Assembly (NCBI GenBank): GCA_026770025.1
Contig: JAMXDE010000030.1
Span: 220,001-284,000 of the forward strand
Source: Craspedostauros australis
Taxonomy: Eukaryota > Bacillariophyta > Bacillariophyceae > Mastogloiales > Achnanthaceae
Reading direction: 5' to 3'
Length of the DNA stretch: 64,000 nucleotides
Part shown: piece after piece, positions 54,131 through 62,912 of the stretch
Numbering within the stretch: position 1 is the first letter of the stretch
How the letters are laid out: each line of letters opens with the position of its first letter
Position numbers and translations under genes: made by a program
The notes under the pieces: generated by a model
The model's database searches: none
What the model saw: the letters and a program-made list of their open reading frames with translations, nothing else
Told to the model about the DNA's origin: nothing

Positions 54131-55072
54131 ATGACGAGCGACGGTGACAACAAGGATCTGAAGCCGACTTACACCAGCCACGATGGTCTCCTCATGCCAA
54201 AAGGATTCCCTGTCGATGGGTTCATCAGCGGTCTGACGTACGAAGCACAACCGGAGGATCTCTTCATCGCCACCTACGCCAAAAGTGGCACCACGTTGAC
54301 TCAGCACATCGTGTACGTGATGCTCAACGAAGGAGTTCCAATCCAGCCTGACGAACGGTTGGATCACATCTTCCCGCATCTCGAAGAAGTCGGCGCCGAC
54401 TTTGTCACCAATCTGCCATGCATCCAGAACCCCGCCAGCAACGGAAAAGCACCGGCTCCTTTCCGCCTCATCAAAACCCATCTCCCACGTTCCATGACGC
54501 CGCTCAGCGCCAAAGCAAAGTACGTCATCGTGACCCGGAACCCCAAAGACGTCGTTGTATCTTTCTTCCATCACACGCGGGGTTTCGAAAAGCACTACAA
54601 CTTCGCGGATGGTTCATTCGATGTGTTCTTCGACCTCTTCCTGAAGGGTGAGGTGGACTTTGGAAGCTACTTTGACTTTTTGAAGGCATGGATGGCCCAC
54701 CGCGACGACGATAACGTCCTAGTGGTCAAGTACGAAGATCTGAGGCGTGACCAGGAGGCAGTCGTACGTGATATCGCGAAGTTCTTGGACAGCGCGACTC
54801 TTCCAGCCATGCTGGATGTTGACGACGGCAAGCTGATGACAGACATCCTGGAGCACACGTCGCTGTCGAGCATGAAGAAGGATCCACTGCGATGGTCCAG
54901 CGAGCGCAAGGTGGGACATGCGCCATTCATCCGCAAGGGGAGCATAGGCGGATGGAAGGAGCTCATGTCCGATGATCAGGCAGAGGCGTTGGTGCGCAAG
55001 ATGAAGGAGACGTTCACCCAGGAAGAGCTGGAGTGGCTTGGAGATGACTACCACACCATCTCAGCGGATTGA
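54131..55072 (+). CDS. Cytosolic-type sulfotransferase, 313 aa
   Basis: A single-exon Sulfotransfer_1 protein of the usual length. Near the N-terminus FIATYAKSGTTLTQHIVY is the 5'-phosphosulfate loop (normally TYPKSGTTW). RNPKDVVVSFFHH in the middle is the 3'-phosphate binding segment. Near the C-terminus RKGSIGGWKELMS matches the RKGxxGDWKN signature, with Gly for Asp. KTHLPRS before the RNPKD segment fits the region of the catalytic His. The protein should transfer sulfonate from PAPS to a hydroxyl or amine of a small molecule; the acceptor cannot be told, but algal sterol sulfation is a known role of such enzymes. No signal peptide is seen, so a cytosolic place is likely. Confidence 0.92.
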   Translation: MTSDGDNKDLKPTYTSHDGLLMPKGFPVDGFISGLTYEAQPEDLFIATYAKSGTTLTQHIVYVMLNEGVPIQPDERLDHIFPHLEEVGADFVTNLPCIQNPASNGKAPAPFRLIKTHLPRSMTPLSAKAKYVIVTRNPKDVVVSFFHHTRGFEKHYNFADGSFDVFFDLFLKGEVDFGSYFDFLKAWMAHRDDDNVLVVKYEDLRRDQEAVVRDIAKFLDSATLPAMLDVDDGKLMTDILEHTSLSSMKKDPLRWSSERKVGHAPFIRKGSIGGWKELMSDDQAEALVRKMKETFTQEELEWLGDDYHTISAD

Positions 55073-55394
55073 AGGAATCAGCGGTGACGCGTTACCGCGC
55101 AGTGCAGTGCAGTGCAGTGGAGAGTCGTGAAACCTGCGATGAACCAATGGACAAAGCGAGATGCTTCCAGTACCATGCGGTCAGATCGCTCTGGAATGAA
55201 CATAATACGACAATACTATTCTTACTGGTGTGATGCCTGTATGGTGCTTGTATGGTGCTCGTCCAACATGATATGATACTGATCATACTGCCTTTGTTTT
55301 TCTTTCCCTTGTGTGCTGCTGTTCGACTTTGCCATTGGTGGTGGTGAGCCGTCGTCGTACGATTGTTCATGAGCATGGATGCAGATGCGCCAGC
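55073..55394. other. Convergent 3' region between sulfotransferase and PCNA
   Basis: No gene. A short GCAGT repeat (four copies) lies near 55099-55118. The two genes end 322 bp apart, on opposite strands. Confidence 0.5.
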
Positions 55395-56438
55395 TTATCC
55401 CTCTTCGATCTTTGGAGCCAAGAAGAACTTGACGTGGCCGATCTCGTCAATGGGGTACTCCACCACGACGGGCACCTCCGGGCTCATGCTGATGATGACG
55501 CTGTCGGAAAGGTTGGTCGCCTTCGTGAAGAAGTTCAGGTACCGCAAGGCGAAGTTCAATTCCACAGGCTCCTCCATCTCGATCATCACGCGGTCCTTCT
55601 CCTTTTCCGCGTTGGCATTCGCCCGAGTTAATATGTTGCCTGTTCCCAGGTTGCCGCTGACGCTGAACCGAATCCCCTCCTTGCTGCAGCTGATGGTGCA
55701 GGTCTCTCCAAGGACTTGCAGATCACGCACGATGCGCTCGAATTCCTTCGCTGGCATCTTGACAGTGCACTTGTACGGTGTGTCTGGAATGCCGAGCTGG
55801 TCATTCTCAATGTCCATCAGTTTGAGCTCTGCGAACGTTTCGTGGTTGGATGGTCGTTTTTGGAAACGGTTTCACAAGGTGCAACCAGAGCATGCAGCAA
55901 CGTCATGCAATGCAATTGATCGTTGTGAGGGACGTAATTGCGAAGCGAGTCTAGTTGAAATGATGCGAAGTGATCCAAGAGCTGGGCATTGCGATGGCGG
56001 GTGTTTCATCTATTGCATGCAAGGTACACGGTACACAGCGCACTGCACACGGTACACATGTGCACAGTCCACGGTGCACATATGTCATAACTTACCGAAA
56101 TCGGCGATCGTGTCGTTGGTCTGGCCTTCGAAGACCATGGCGAGGCTGTCACCTTCGTCCTCTGCCTTCAGCGTCAGTCTGTCGTCATTGTTCATCATTT
56201 TGAAGATCTTGGCGAGGTTGACCGTGCTGATGCCTAGCGCATTGGGGCGGTCACATCGGTAGTGATCGAACGCCTCTGCGGAGAGACGCACAGCCACGAG
56301 GGAGACATGGGAAGAGTCCATGCACTGGATGGAGATCTCTTCCTCCGTGATGTCCAGGTTGCAGTCGGTCAGCAGATCCTTCACAGAATCGATGATCTGC
56401 TTCATGATGCGTCCTTGATTCAGCGTGGCCTCGAACAT
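55395..56438 (-). CDS. PCNA: Proliferating cell nuclear antigen (sliding clamp), two exons
   Basis: Exons 56438-56096 and 55828-55395 give 258 residues, near the usual 260. The splice (donor GTAAGT, acceptor CGCAG) restores a Glu codon and joins TIADF to ELKLMDIENDQLGIPDT, matching the conserved K-L-M-D...QLGIP linker of PCNA. The N-terminus, MFEATLNQGRIMKQIIDSVK, and SIQCMDSSHVSLVAVRL are the DNA-facing and core strands of domain 1. The C-terminal domain holds KMPAKEFERIVRDLQVLGE, YLNFFTKATNLSDSV and HVKFFLAPKIEE. PCNA forms the trimeric ring that holds replicative polymerases and binds PIP-box partners in the nucleus. The interdomain linker LGIP and the C-terminal APKIE are present. Confidence 0.97.
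55829..56095 (-). other. Intron of PCNA
   Basis: 267 bp, GTAAGTTATG at the donor and ACGTTCGCAG at the acceptor on the minus strand, phase 1. Confidence 0.92.
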
Positions 56439-56489
56439 GGTGGATCGTTTCTTCGTTGGGACTGGTGGGTATGGATATGCTTGTGGGTG

Positions 56490-56547
56490 TGTGCTTGTGC
56501 TTGTGCTTGTGCTTGTGCTTGTGCTTGTGCTTGTGCTTGTGCTTGTG
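56490..56547. repeat. Hexanucleotide repeat in the PCNA 5' leader
   Basis: About nine copies of GTGCTT upstream of the PCNA start (reads CAAGCA repeats on the transcript strand). Open frames of alternating His and Lys through it are not supported. Confidence 0.9.
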
Positions 56548-57159
56548 TGGATGTTGACGAATGAAGTGTTTTATTGCAGTCTGCAACCTCGCTTTGCAAC
56601 AGATGTGGTGATGTTGTGGGAGGATGCGAGGATCAGAACGAATAGTCACACGAGTTCGATTGTGGTGCAATTGTGGGTTGACGCGGCGTGGTGGCGGTGT
56701 CGATGATTTGGCGATTTGGCCGTTGTTGTTTGTTTGTGGCGAGGTTTGTGCGCGTCGTTGTTGTTGTTCCTTGTTTTGGTTTCGTGTTCCGTCACCAACT
56801 TTTGGCGGCAAATTCTTCCATTTTTTATCGAATGACGGAGTTCGTGACTGTGTACGTACGATCAGTATTAGTTGTACATGTATGACACGAGCTCCACAAG
56901 CCGCTAAATATCTTTCACCTTTTGGCGCGAACCCAAAACGATGTTGATTCAGACGATCAAACCAGGCAACAAACAAAGACAAAAGGAACATGTGAAAGTC
57001 CACGCCGACAGAAATCGCCAAAACGAGTGAACCCATTCGGTAGTCGAACGAGTCGATATCGGAAACGCTACACGGAGGAAAATAGGATCGCACACATGCG
57101 CGCACCATTGGTGTGGGTGAGTACTGTCAGCCATGCCATTCTCACAGAGCACATATTAT
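56548..57159. other. PCNA upstream region
   Basis: No gene. It should contain the PCNA promoter. TTTTGGCG and TTTGGCGGC-like words (near 56800-56810 and 56920-56930) resemble E2F-type binding sites, which commonly control PCNA. That is inference from short words only. Confidence 0.3.
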
Positions 57160-60100
57160 CCCTTAACGACCCGGGTCCAACGCGTTCATTATATCCTTTT
57201 TTTTCGGCCCGTGTTAAATTTTGAACGAGGTTTCCCTACCAGGAGCTACGACAGAAAGCTTTCTTTTTTAATCTAGTTCGGAACCATTCTTCTTATTCAC
57301 ACGGTTTTACTAGTAAAAAAAATTCGTCAGCCCTGATCCTGACCATGGTATGTAGCCCAGTGTTGCTTGCAGATGTAGACATCACAGATGTTGCACATCC
57401 TTCTCACTCTTTTCGGTTTCACCCCTGCCTTTCCGTCTTTCTTTGCTTTCGCCTTCAAGAACGCACAGTATGTGCAGGTCCGCTGGCACCCTTCTCTCAC
57501 GATGAGCTCCTTGTGGTCGCGATACTCTCCTGTCAGTCTCTTCAAACTCAGCCTTGGTGACTTTCTGCTCATTCTCGATGCTGTTCGGATCGATCTTGGC
57601 ACTGGCCTTGATGGTGTGGTTGCCTGTGCCCTTGCCCTTGTTAACCTCGATTCATACATGACACCTTTCGCAACAAGCCGTTCAATCATCTGCAAACCAA
57701 ATGCCTTGTGCTCCAATTGATGCTCCTTTTCGACCAGCATGTTGTGGGCGATCCAGGCATTCACCCTCAGGATGTCCAGCAGGTGAAACATCAGGGGCAT
57801 CCACACTCGTCGGCATCGGAGATTCGGTCTGTAGTAGGCGATGAACTGATCGCACTTGTCCACGCCTCCCATCCAGTGATTGTAGTCGTCAATCATCTTC
57901 GGTATGTGAATCCTCGCGTTCCAATTGCTCCCCCACACTTGTTTGAGGTGAGACTTGTTCGTCTGGGTCTCCCTTGGCTTGTGGCGATCCTTCTGCACTG
58001 TCTCATTTCCGTAGTGGATGGTGCTGACCATCAAGACAACATTGTTGTCGACCCATCTTGTGATGACATGATCATCAGATTGTGTCCACAGATACAGCGA
58101 ATTGAAGCGTCCATCCTCAATATCTTTCATCACCTTCGGAGGGAAGCCACGACGATTCCGAGCAGTGCCAACGATTCCCAGCCCCATTCTCCTGGAGTTC
58201 TCAATCACAGTCTTTGTTGTGAAAAGATTATCCATCGCCACGACGTGCCCCAAATTTGGATCAAGAACAGCCATCAACTCTTGCACTGTGTTGTTGATCT
58301 TTGTTGTCTTATCCAGTCTTCCAGCAGGAAGTATATGGTACATGAACCCAGATGCAGAGCAGCACAGCGCGAAGAACTTGTATCCTTCTTTGATGGGCTT
58401 TTGCTTCATGCGATGGGTTTGGCTTGATCGGCCTTTGAAGCGTACCATCATCTCGTCAATGGAGCAGGCAAATCCTGGCTTTGTGCACACCTTCTGAGAG
58501 ACCTGGTTGGTATGGTCCAGCAGAAGTTGGACCTTGGCATACCATGAGCGATCGGAAATGATCACAGGGGGTATCGAAGGTGGTGGTGGTGCAGGTTTGC
58601 AGGCTGCTCTGCTCTCGGACCCATGTGGGGCAACATTGTCAGAGAGGTCGGATAGCGTTGATGAAGATGTTGACGCATCAGCTGACGTTCCAGAAGTTGT
58701 GGCCGTCTGCGATGATGATCTGGTGCCGCGGCTCTGATCTGTTGGAGAGACATCATCATCCATATCGTCTGCAGATGTATCGCTGCTGTCAATTGAAGAA
58801 TCTGACTGGCCATCCGAGTGTTCAGCCATTGCAGTGAGATGGATGTGATTCCAAATGACTTGGTATCGTGCTCTTGTCATGTATGTCATGAGCTCGTGAG
58901 AAGGAATGGAAATGGAAGCAGCTCTCCAGTAGTCCCTCTTTGCAGGGGCGCCAAAGAAGCCCATGTAGAAGTACATTGCAAGGAATATGTACAGTTCACA
59001 TACTGTCACCAGTTCAGCCTTGGATCGACTGTTTCGAATATGATTGTTGGTGTGAAGCTGGATTCTCTCCACAAGAGTCTCAGGGAAGAAGATTTCCAAG
59101 ATGCTCTCGATTGTGGTGGCAATATTTGGTAGTCCACGGAACTTGGGCTTGTGATTGCCCACAGGGAGTGGTGTGTAGTTGCTTCGATGGTTGCTGTTGA
59201 TGTTGATGGTGTACTGACTGCCATCAACTGTTGCACGGGTGCCGATGCTTTCCTGGTTCCCAATGCTTCCTTCAGATGGGTCAGCTGTGATTGCAAAGTC
59301 AGTTGTGATGGTTTCATTCGATGGGCTGGCATCAGTTTTGATGCATGCAGTGTTGCTCTGATTGGATGTCGTGTCCATCTGTGTGGCCATACGCGTTGAC
59401 ATGCGTGTGGCCATGCGCCCAGCAATGCCAGATGGATTGCTGACGATGCTCGTTCCATCCACTGCAGGTAGCGTGACGATGCCAGCATCAATTTTGCAAT
59501 CCACTGCAGGTGGAATGATGATGCTGGCATCGATTTTGCCATCCACCGCAGGTGGAACGATGATGCTGCTCTTGCCATTGGTGTGCATGGTGGTTGATGA
59601 ATGATTGGTTGTTGGCGGGTTGTCGTCGAGGCCCCTGAGGGTGGTTGAATCCAGAGGCAGCCATTTGCATGGAGGAGACCGATTCAACTTTGGAGAATCG
59701 TTGAGGAAAACCACATGCGGACGAGAGCTGGTGTAGGGGAGATCAGGCTCTGCGAAGAAGGACGGCTGGCTGCTGGTTGGTGTGGAAGGTGGCTCCTTGC
59801 GCTTGGCACGGGTGAACTTGACCATGATGGATGATCAGTGTGGTGATGTGATGATGTGATGTTGTGATGTTGTGATCTTTTGATTTTATGATGTGATGGG
59901 AAGGGGAGATGTGACGACAAAAATAGGATGGAGAGACCAAAATTGGGAGGGACGGGCTCGCCGAATCAATTTTTGCGACAGTCCCGCTGGCCAAAAAACG
60001 ATTCACGAGTAGTTCAGGCTCTGATTGCGACACAAGCATCCTAACAACCCTATCGAAAGCGACACATGGCTGGATCGCCCATCTCTCAAGCTTTCTTCAG

Positions 60101-60205
60101 GTATGAAGAAAATGATATGTTACACGTAAACGTCGACGTCAAAATGGAGAATCCGTGAAATTTTTTTGCTATTTGGATTCACTATAGGCCCTGGGTCATG
60201 AAGGG
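57160..60205 (-). mobile_element. piggyBac transposon with inverted ends, about 3.05 kb
   Basis: The ends are CCCTTAACGACCCGGGTCC at 57160-57178 and, on the minus strand from 60205, CCCTTCATGACCCAGGGCC, 15 of 19 bases equal. The CCCT start is typical of piggyBac ends. The flanking four bases are TTAT and ATAG, so a clean TTAA target duplication is not present. A full-length transposase ORF lies inside. Confidence 0.7.
57327..59825 (-). CDS. piggyBac-type transposase, 832 aa
   Basis: An uninterrupted frame from MVKFTRAKRKEPPSTP. The first 230 residues are variable and low complexity. The DDE_Tnp_1_7 region then starts with an N-terminal helical part (VTVCELYIFLAMYFYMGFFG, and later YWRAASISIPSHELM). 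Catalytic blocks follow: FACSIDEMMVRFKGRSSQ (first Asp), GHVVAMDNLFTTKTVIE (second Asp) and YNHWMGGVDKCDQFIAYYRP (third Asp). The C-terminal Cys-rich domain reads RTCTYCAFLKAK...RMCNICDVYICKQHW, a cross-brace type zinc region used to bind the transposon ends. All catalytic residues are present, so it could be active or recently so. An unusual Ser/Asp-rich insertion lies between the N-terminal part and the first Asp. Confidence 0.92.
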   Translation of the reverse strand: MVKFTRAKRKEPPSTPTSSQPSFFAEPDLPYTSSRPHVVFLNDSPKLNRSPPCKWLPLDSTTLRGLDDNPPTTNHSSTTMHTNGKSSIIVPPAVDGKIDASIIIPPAVDCKIDAGIVTLPAVDGTSIVSNPSGIAGRMATRMSTRMATQMDTTSNQSNTACIKTDASPSNETITTDFAITADPSEGSIGNQESIGTRATVDGSQYTININSNHRSNYTPLPVGNHKPKFRGLPNIATTIESILEIFFPETLVERIQLHTNNHIRNSRSKAELVTVCELYIFLAMYFYMGFFGAPAKRDYWRAASISIPSHELMTYMTRARYQVIWNHIHLTAMAEHSDGQSDSSIDSSDTSADDMDDDVSPTDQSRGTRSSSQTATTSGTSADASTSSSTLSDLSDNVAPHGSESRAACKPAPPPPSIPPVIISDRSWYAKVQLLLDHTNQVSQKVCTKPGFACSIDEMMVRFKGRSSQTHRMKQKPIKEGYKFFALCCSASGFMYHILPAGRLDKTTKINNTVQELMAVLDPNLGHVVAMDNLFTTKTVIENSRRMGLGIVGTARNRRGFPPKVMKDIEDGRFNSLYLWTQSDDHVITRWVDNNVVLMVSTIHYGNETVQKDRHKPRETQTNKSHLKQVWGSNWNARIHIPKMIDDYNHWMGGVDKCDQFIAYYRPNLRCRRVWMPLMFHLLDILRVNAWIAHNMLVEKEHQLEHKAFGLQMIERLVAKGVMYESRLTRARAQATTPSRPVPRSIRTASRMSRKSPRLSLKRLTGEYRDHKELIVREGCQRTCTYCAFLKAKAKKDGKAGVKPKRVRRMCNICDVYICKQHWATYHGQDQG

Positions 60206-60579
60206 ATAGAATCCTCGCAACTCTTCTGACCAGTATTGTATCATAGAATATCATATTGTGGTATATTATGGTATACAATATTGCACAATACAACTGAAAC
60301 TGAATCAACAAACAGGGAAAAGCAGCAAACAGGCATCCGAGTGCTCAAGAGTATTGGGAGAGTCTGGTCTCACCCATCAAGTCCGTACCAGCGCAACAAC
60401 ATGTCTGCCTACATTCACGTCAACACCAAAATGTAACAAATGCGCTGCTTGCAATAATGCAAGGAGAGTGGGATATGATATGATCGAAGATAGAATAATA
60501 CAGGACTTGCCAATACTACTCTTGCGTTGGAGTGACATGCTCGCACAATCCCTCGCTCAATATTATTGCGTTGTTGTCC
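60206..60579. other. Spacer between the piggyBac element and RsfS
   Basis: No gene. AT-rich with several GATA-like and TATT words, and the 3' flank of RsfS. Confidence 0.45.
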
Positions 60580-61194
60580 TTAACTCCAGAATGGGTCATC
60601 CTCAGGCTGTTGGAAGTCCGTGCCAGCGGCAGCGCCGCCAACGACATCCTCTGGTGCGTTTGGCAGGATGACGGAGGAGAGGTCCATGTATTCGCCTCCC
60701 TCGTCTCTGAATTTACCTTCCACGTTGTAAAACAGCCTGGACTTTGGCGTCATGACGTGGGCGATGATGCTGCCATAATCCAGCACCATCCATCCGGACT
60801 CTGCCGAACCTTCTGGGACGCCCGTGCTGCCTGGTAGGAGGTCGTAGGTCTCGCTCATGGCGTTCTGGATGGCAGCTGTGATGGCGCTGTTCTGCGGACG
60901 AGAGTTACCTGACAAGATGACGATAAAGCTGGTGAGCGTGCTAATTGCGGAAACTCGCATGGCGATGATGTCTTCTGCCTTTCGCAAATCCCCAGCCTCG
61001 ACGATGCAACGGACCATGTCTGCCAATTCATCCTGTTCCGGGGGGACTCCTGCTTGCTCATCGCCAACGGAGTTTTCTGTTGTGGTGTCACACATCAGAG
61101 CAGTTAATATGATCGTCACGGTCACAGTAACAGCAACAGTCACAGGAACAACGCAGAGTGGACGTGTGAGACGCGGTGAGACGAGTTGATGCAT
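60580..61194 (-). CDS. rsfS: RsfS/Iojap ribosome silencing factor with N-terminal leader, 204 aa
   Basis: I start at the ATG at 61194 (MHQLVSPRLTRPLCVVPVTV), which gives a leader with a long hydrophobic stretch that could be a signal or targeting sequence. The frame is open further upstream to 61299. The RsfS domain runs from about residue 60: MVRCIVEAGDLRKAEDIIAM, VSAISTLTSFIVILSGNSRP, NSAITAAIQNAM and SGWMVLDYGSIIAHVMTP with KSRLFYNVEGKF. These match the K-A-x-D-I, SGNS and GWVLLDYGDVVVHV signatures. RsfS binds ribosomal protein uL14 and keeps subunits apart; in algae it acts in plastids or mitochondria. The organelle cannot be decided, though the hydrophobic leader favours a secretory-type presequence of a complex plastid. 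About 25 acidic residues end the protein. Confidence 0.85.
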   Translation of the reverse strand: MHQLVSPRLTRPLCVVPVTVAVTVTVTIILTALMCDTTTENSVGDEQAGVPPEQDELADMVRCIVEAGDLRKAEDIIAMRVSAISTLTSFIVILSGNSRPQNSAITAAIQNAMSETYDLLPGSTGVPEGSAESGWMVLDYGSIIAHVMTPKSRLFYNVEGKFRDEGGEYMDLSSVILPNAPEDVVGGAAAGTDFQQPEDDPFWS

Positions 61195-61301
61195 GATGTA
61201 GACGCAACAGGATTGTCCGGCCCAGCACCTCCAACTCTCCATGATGTCACATGCTTGTTGATTTGTCATATCTCTATCCACAGCCATAACTGTAACCACG
61301 C

Positions 61302-62102
61302 CTATGTAAACTGGATGGAACCAAAGAAATCCACCATGATGGCCACAGCCAATGCGAAAACTGAAAACTTACGAGGAATTCGTTCAATGAACTCCAGCAT
61401 GTCATCATCCTTGCCACGCATAGCAACTGTGTTGGAGCGGATCTGACCAAAGAGAGAACTGCAAGGGCGTCAACCAGACGTGGACACGGGCATGGAGTGA
61501 GAAATGCGATGTTCATAATGTGTTGTGAAATTCGCCATGGACATGTGATGGAATACAATGATATGCAATTCGTAGTGGCAGAGAAGAAAGGATGGAGCAG
61601 TATTGTGAGAAAAGGGTCATGGGGAACATGATGCAAGGATATAATACTTTGCAGCAAGAGTCGGTGCTTGGACTTGCGCCACTCGTAAGATGATGCTCCA
61701 ATCCTCTACATATCGGAGCACAACAGCAGATTTAGGAGGGTTCCGTTGCACATCGTCACGATGAGGCACATCATGCCGTGTTCCTCAAAGATGTGACGAT
61801 CGCATTCAATCATCTGGAGGTTGTCCTTGGTTCGTTGGATGTCAGCAACCTCTTCGTTCCCAATGTTGTTGCTGTTGTTGCTGTTGTTCTCGCTGCCGCT
61901 GCTGCGAAGCAGAATTTGTTTTTGCGAAATCGCGTACGCACCATCGTTCCCTCTGAATTTGGATCCCAGAGCTGCCGCTGTTGGCGCGGGCATCGACACT
62001 CGTACGAATGCTTGTGCCGCCGTTCACCCAACCTGCGCAGGAATGCGTTGTGGAGAACGCGATTGTGATGGTAAGGAGGAAGAAGAGCTTGTACTCGATC
62101 AT
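61302..62102 (-). CDS. Possible small membrane protein gene, exon structure uncertain
   Basis: The best-supported piece is an exon at 61442-61302. It follows a TTGGTCAG acceptor and encodes VAMRGKDDDMLEFIERIP, a transmembrane-like segment (FSVFALAVAIMVDFFGSIQF) and a TAG stop. A possible first exon starts at ATG 62102, where MIEYKLFFLLTITIAFST looks like a signal peptide. Between them a second frame (ALGSKFRGNDGAYAISQ, then DNLQMIECDRHIFEEHG) is also protein-like, but I could not connect the three pieces with confident splice sites. I do not recognise the family. A CGT AAG at 61371 resembles a donor, but the frame continues openly into the hydrophobic segment, so I did not use it. Confidence 0.35.
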
Positions 62103-62912
62103 CTCATTTCTGTCTTGTGTGGTTCAATTTATGGAATTGTGATTGTGGATGTGGATGCAAGCGTCTTTGGTTGAGTATCCTACGAGTACGAGTATCTCTA
62201 GTCGTACATGCATTGATCGTATGGCGGGAGTTTGATGTTCTGGAGATGCTTCTCTCTTGGTGGTGTTTGTCTCAACAGAACGAGAGAGGGAGAGAGAGAG
62301 AGACAAGGTGTGTGATTGTGTTCTTGTCCGATTGACCAACCGATGGATCCTTTCCCTTCCTTTGTTGGCTCCTCTCTTGCGTCACGCGTCGGGATGTGAT
62401 GAGGGATGTGACATGCAGCACGCAACGTGCAACATGCAACATCCATGATCTGATGTGGAGGTTGTACTGGACAGAATTTCTGTTTTTTCGACGATTCTGT
62501 GAGAAGGTTGATGGGTGGTGTGCTCCGTCTGGCCGCATGGCCGGTACCAACGGTCGCTTCGAGAACCCCAGATTCCACGTGAAAGATCCACGACATCTCC
62601 ATCATGTTCGCGATGGATCATTCCGCTCTCTGTCTCTGTTGTCATGATGGGTGCGAGAAGTGAGGGTTGGCACGGACAACCCGACAGATCCAGCAATCGC
62701 TGGCACCGACAATCGTTGGCACCGACATCGCACCAATTTGCAACAACCCACCTCCATCTTGATCACAATAACACACATCATCGTGCTTTCCGCGCATCAC
62801 ATCCTGATACACAACCAGACAACCACATAGTGAAGCAGCGAAGCAGTCGCACGGCCACATCGCAAGACAGACACATACAAGCAACCACGCAACCACGCAA
62901 CCACGCAACACA
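62103..62912. other. Intergenic region before the ankyrin gene
   Basis: No gene supported. It holds a (GAGA)-type purine run near 62281-62303 and a CAACG/CATGCAACAT low-complexity stretch at 62412-62440. A CCACGCAACCACGCAAC repeat lies directly before the start codon at 62884-62908. Confidence 0.45.

Noticed and set aside
53513..54595. 360-aa minus-strand ORF
   Set aside because: Half of it is antisense to the sulfotransferase and the rest includes antisense of the 9-bp repeat; composition is not protein-like.
61360..61372. GTAAGTT in the last exon of the possible small membrane protein as a splice donor
   Set aside because: The frame continues openly through it into a hydrophobic segment and a stop, which is the simpler reading.
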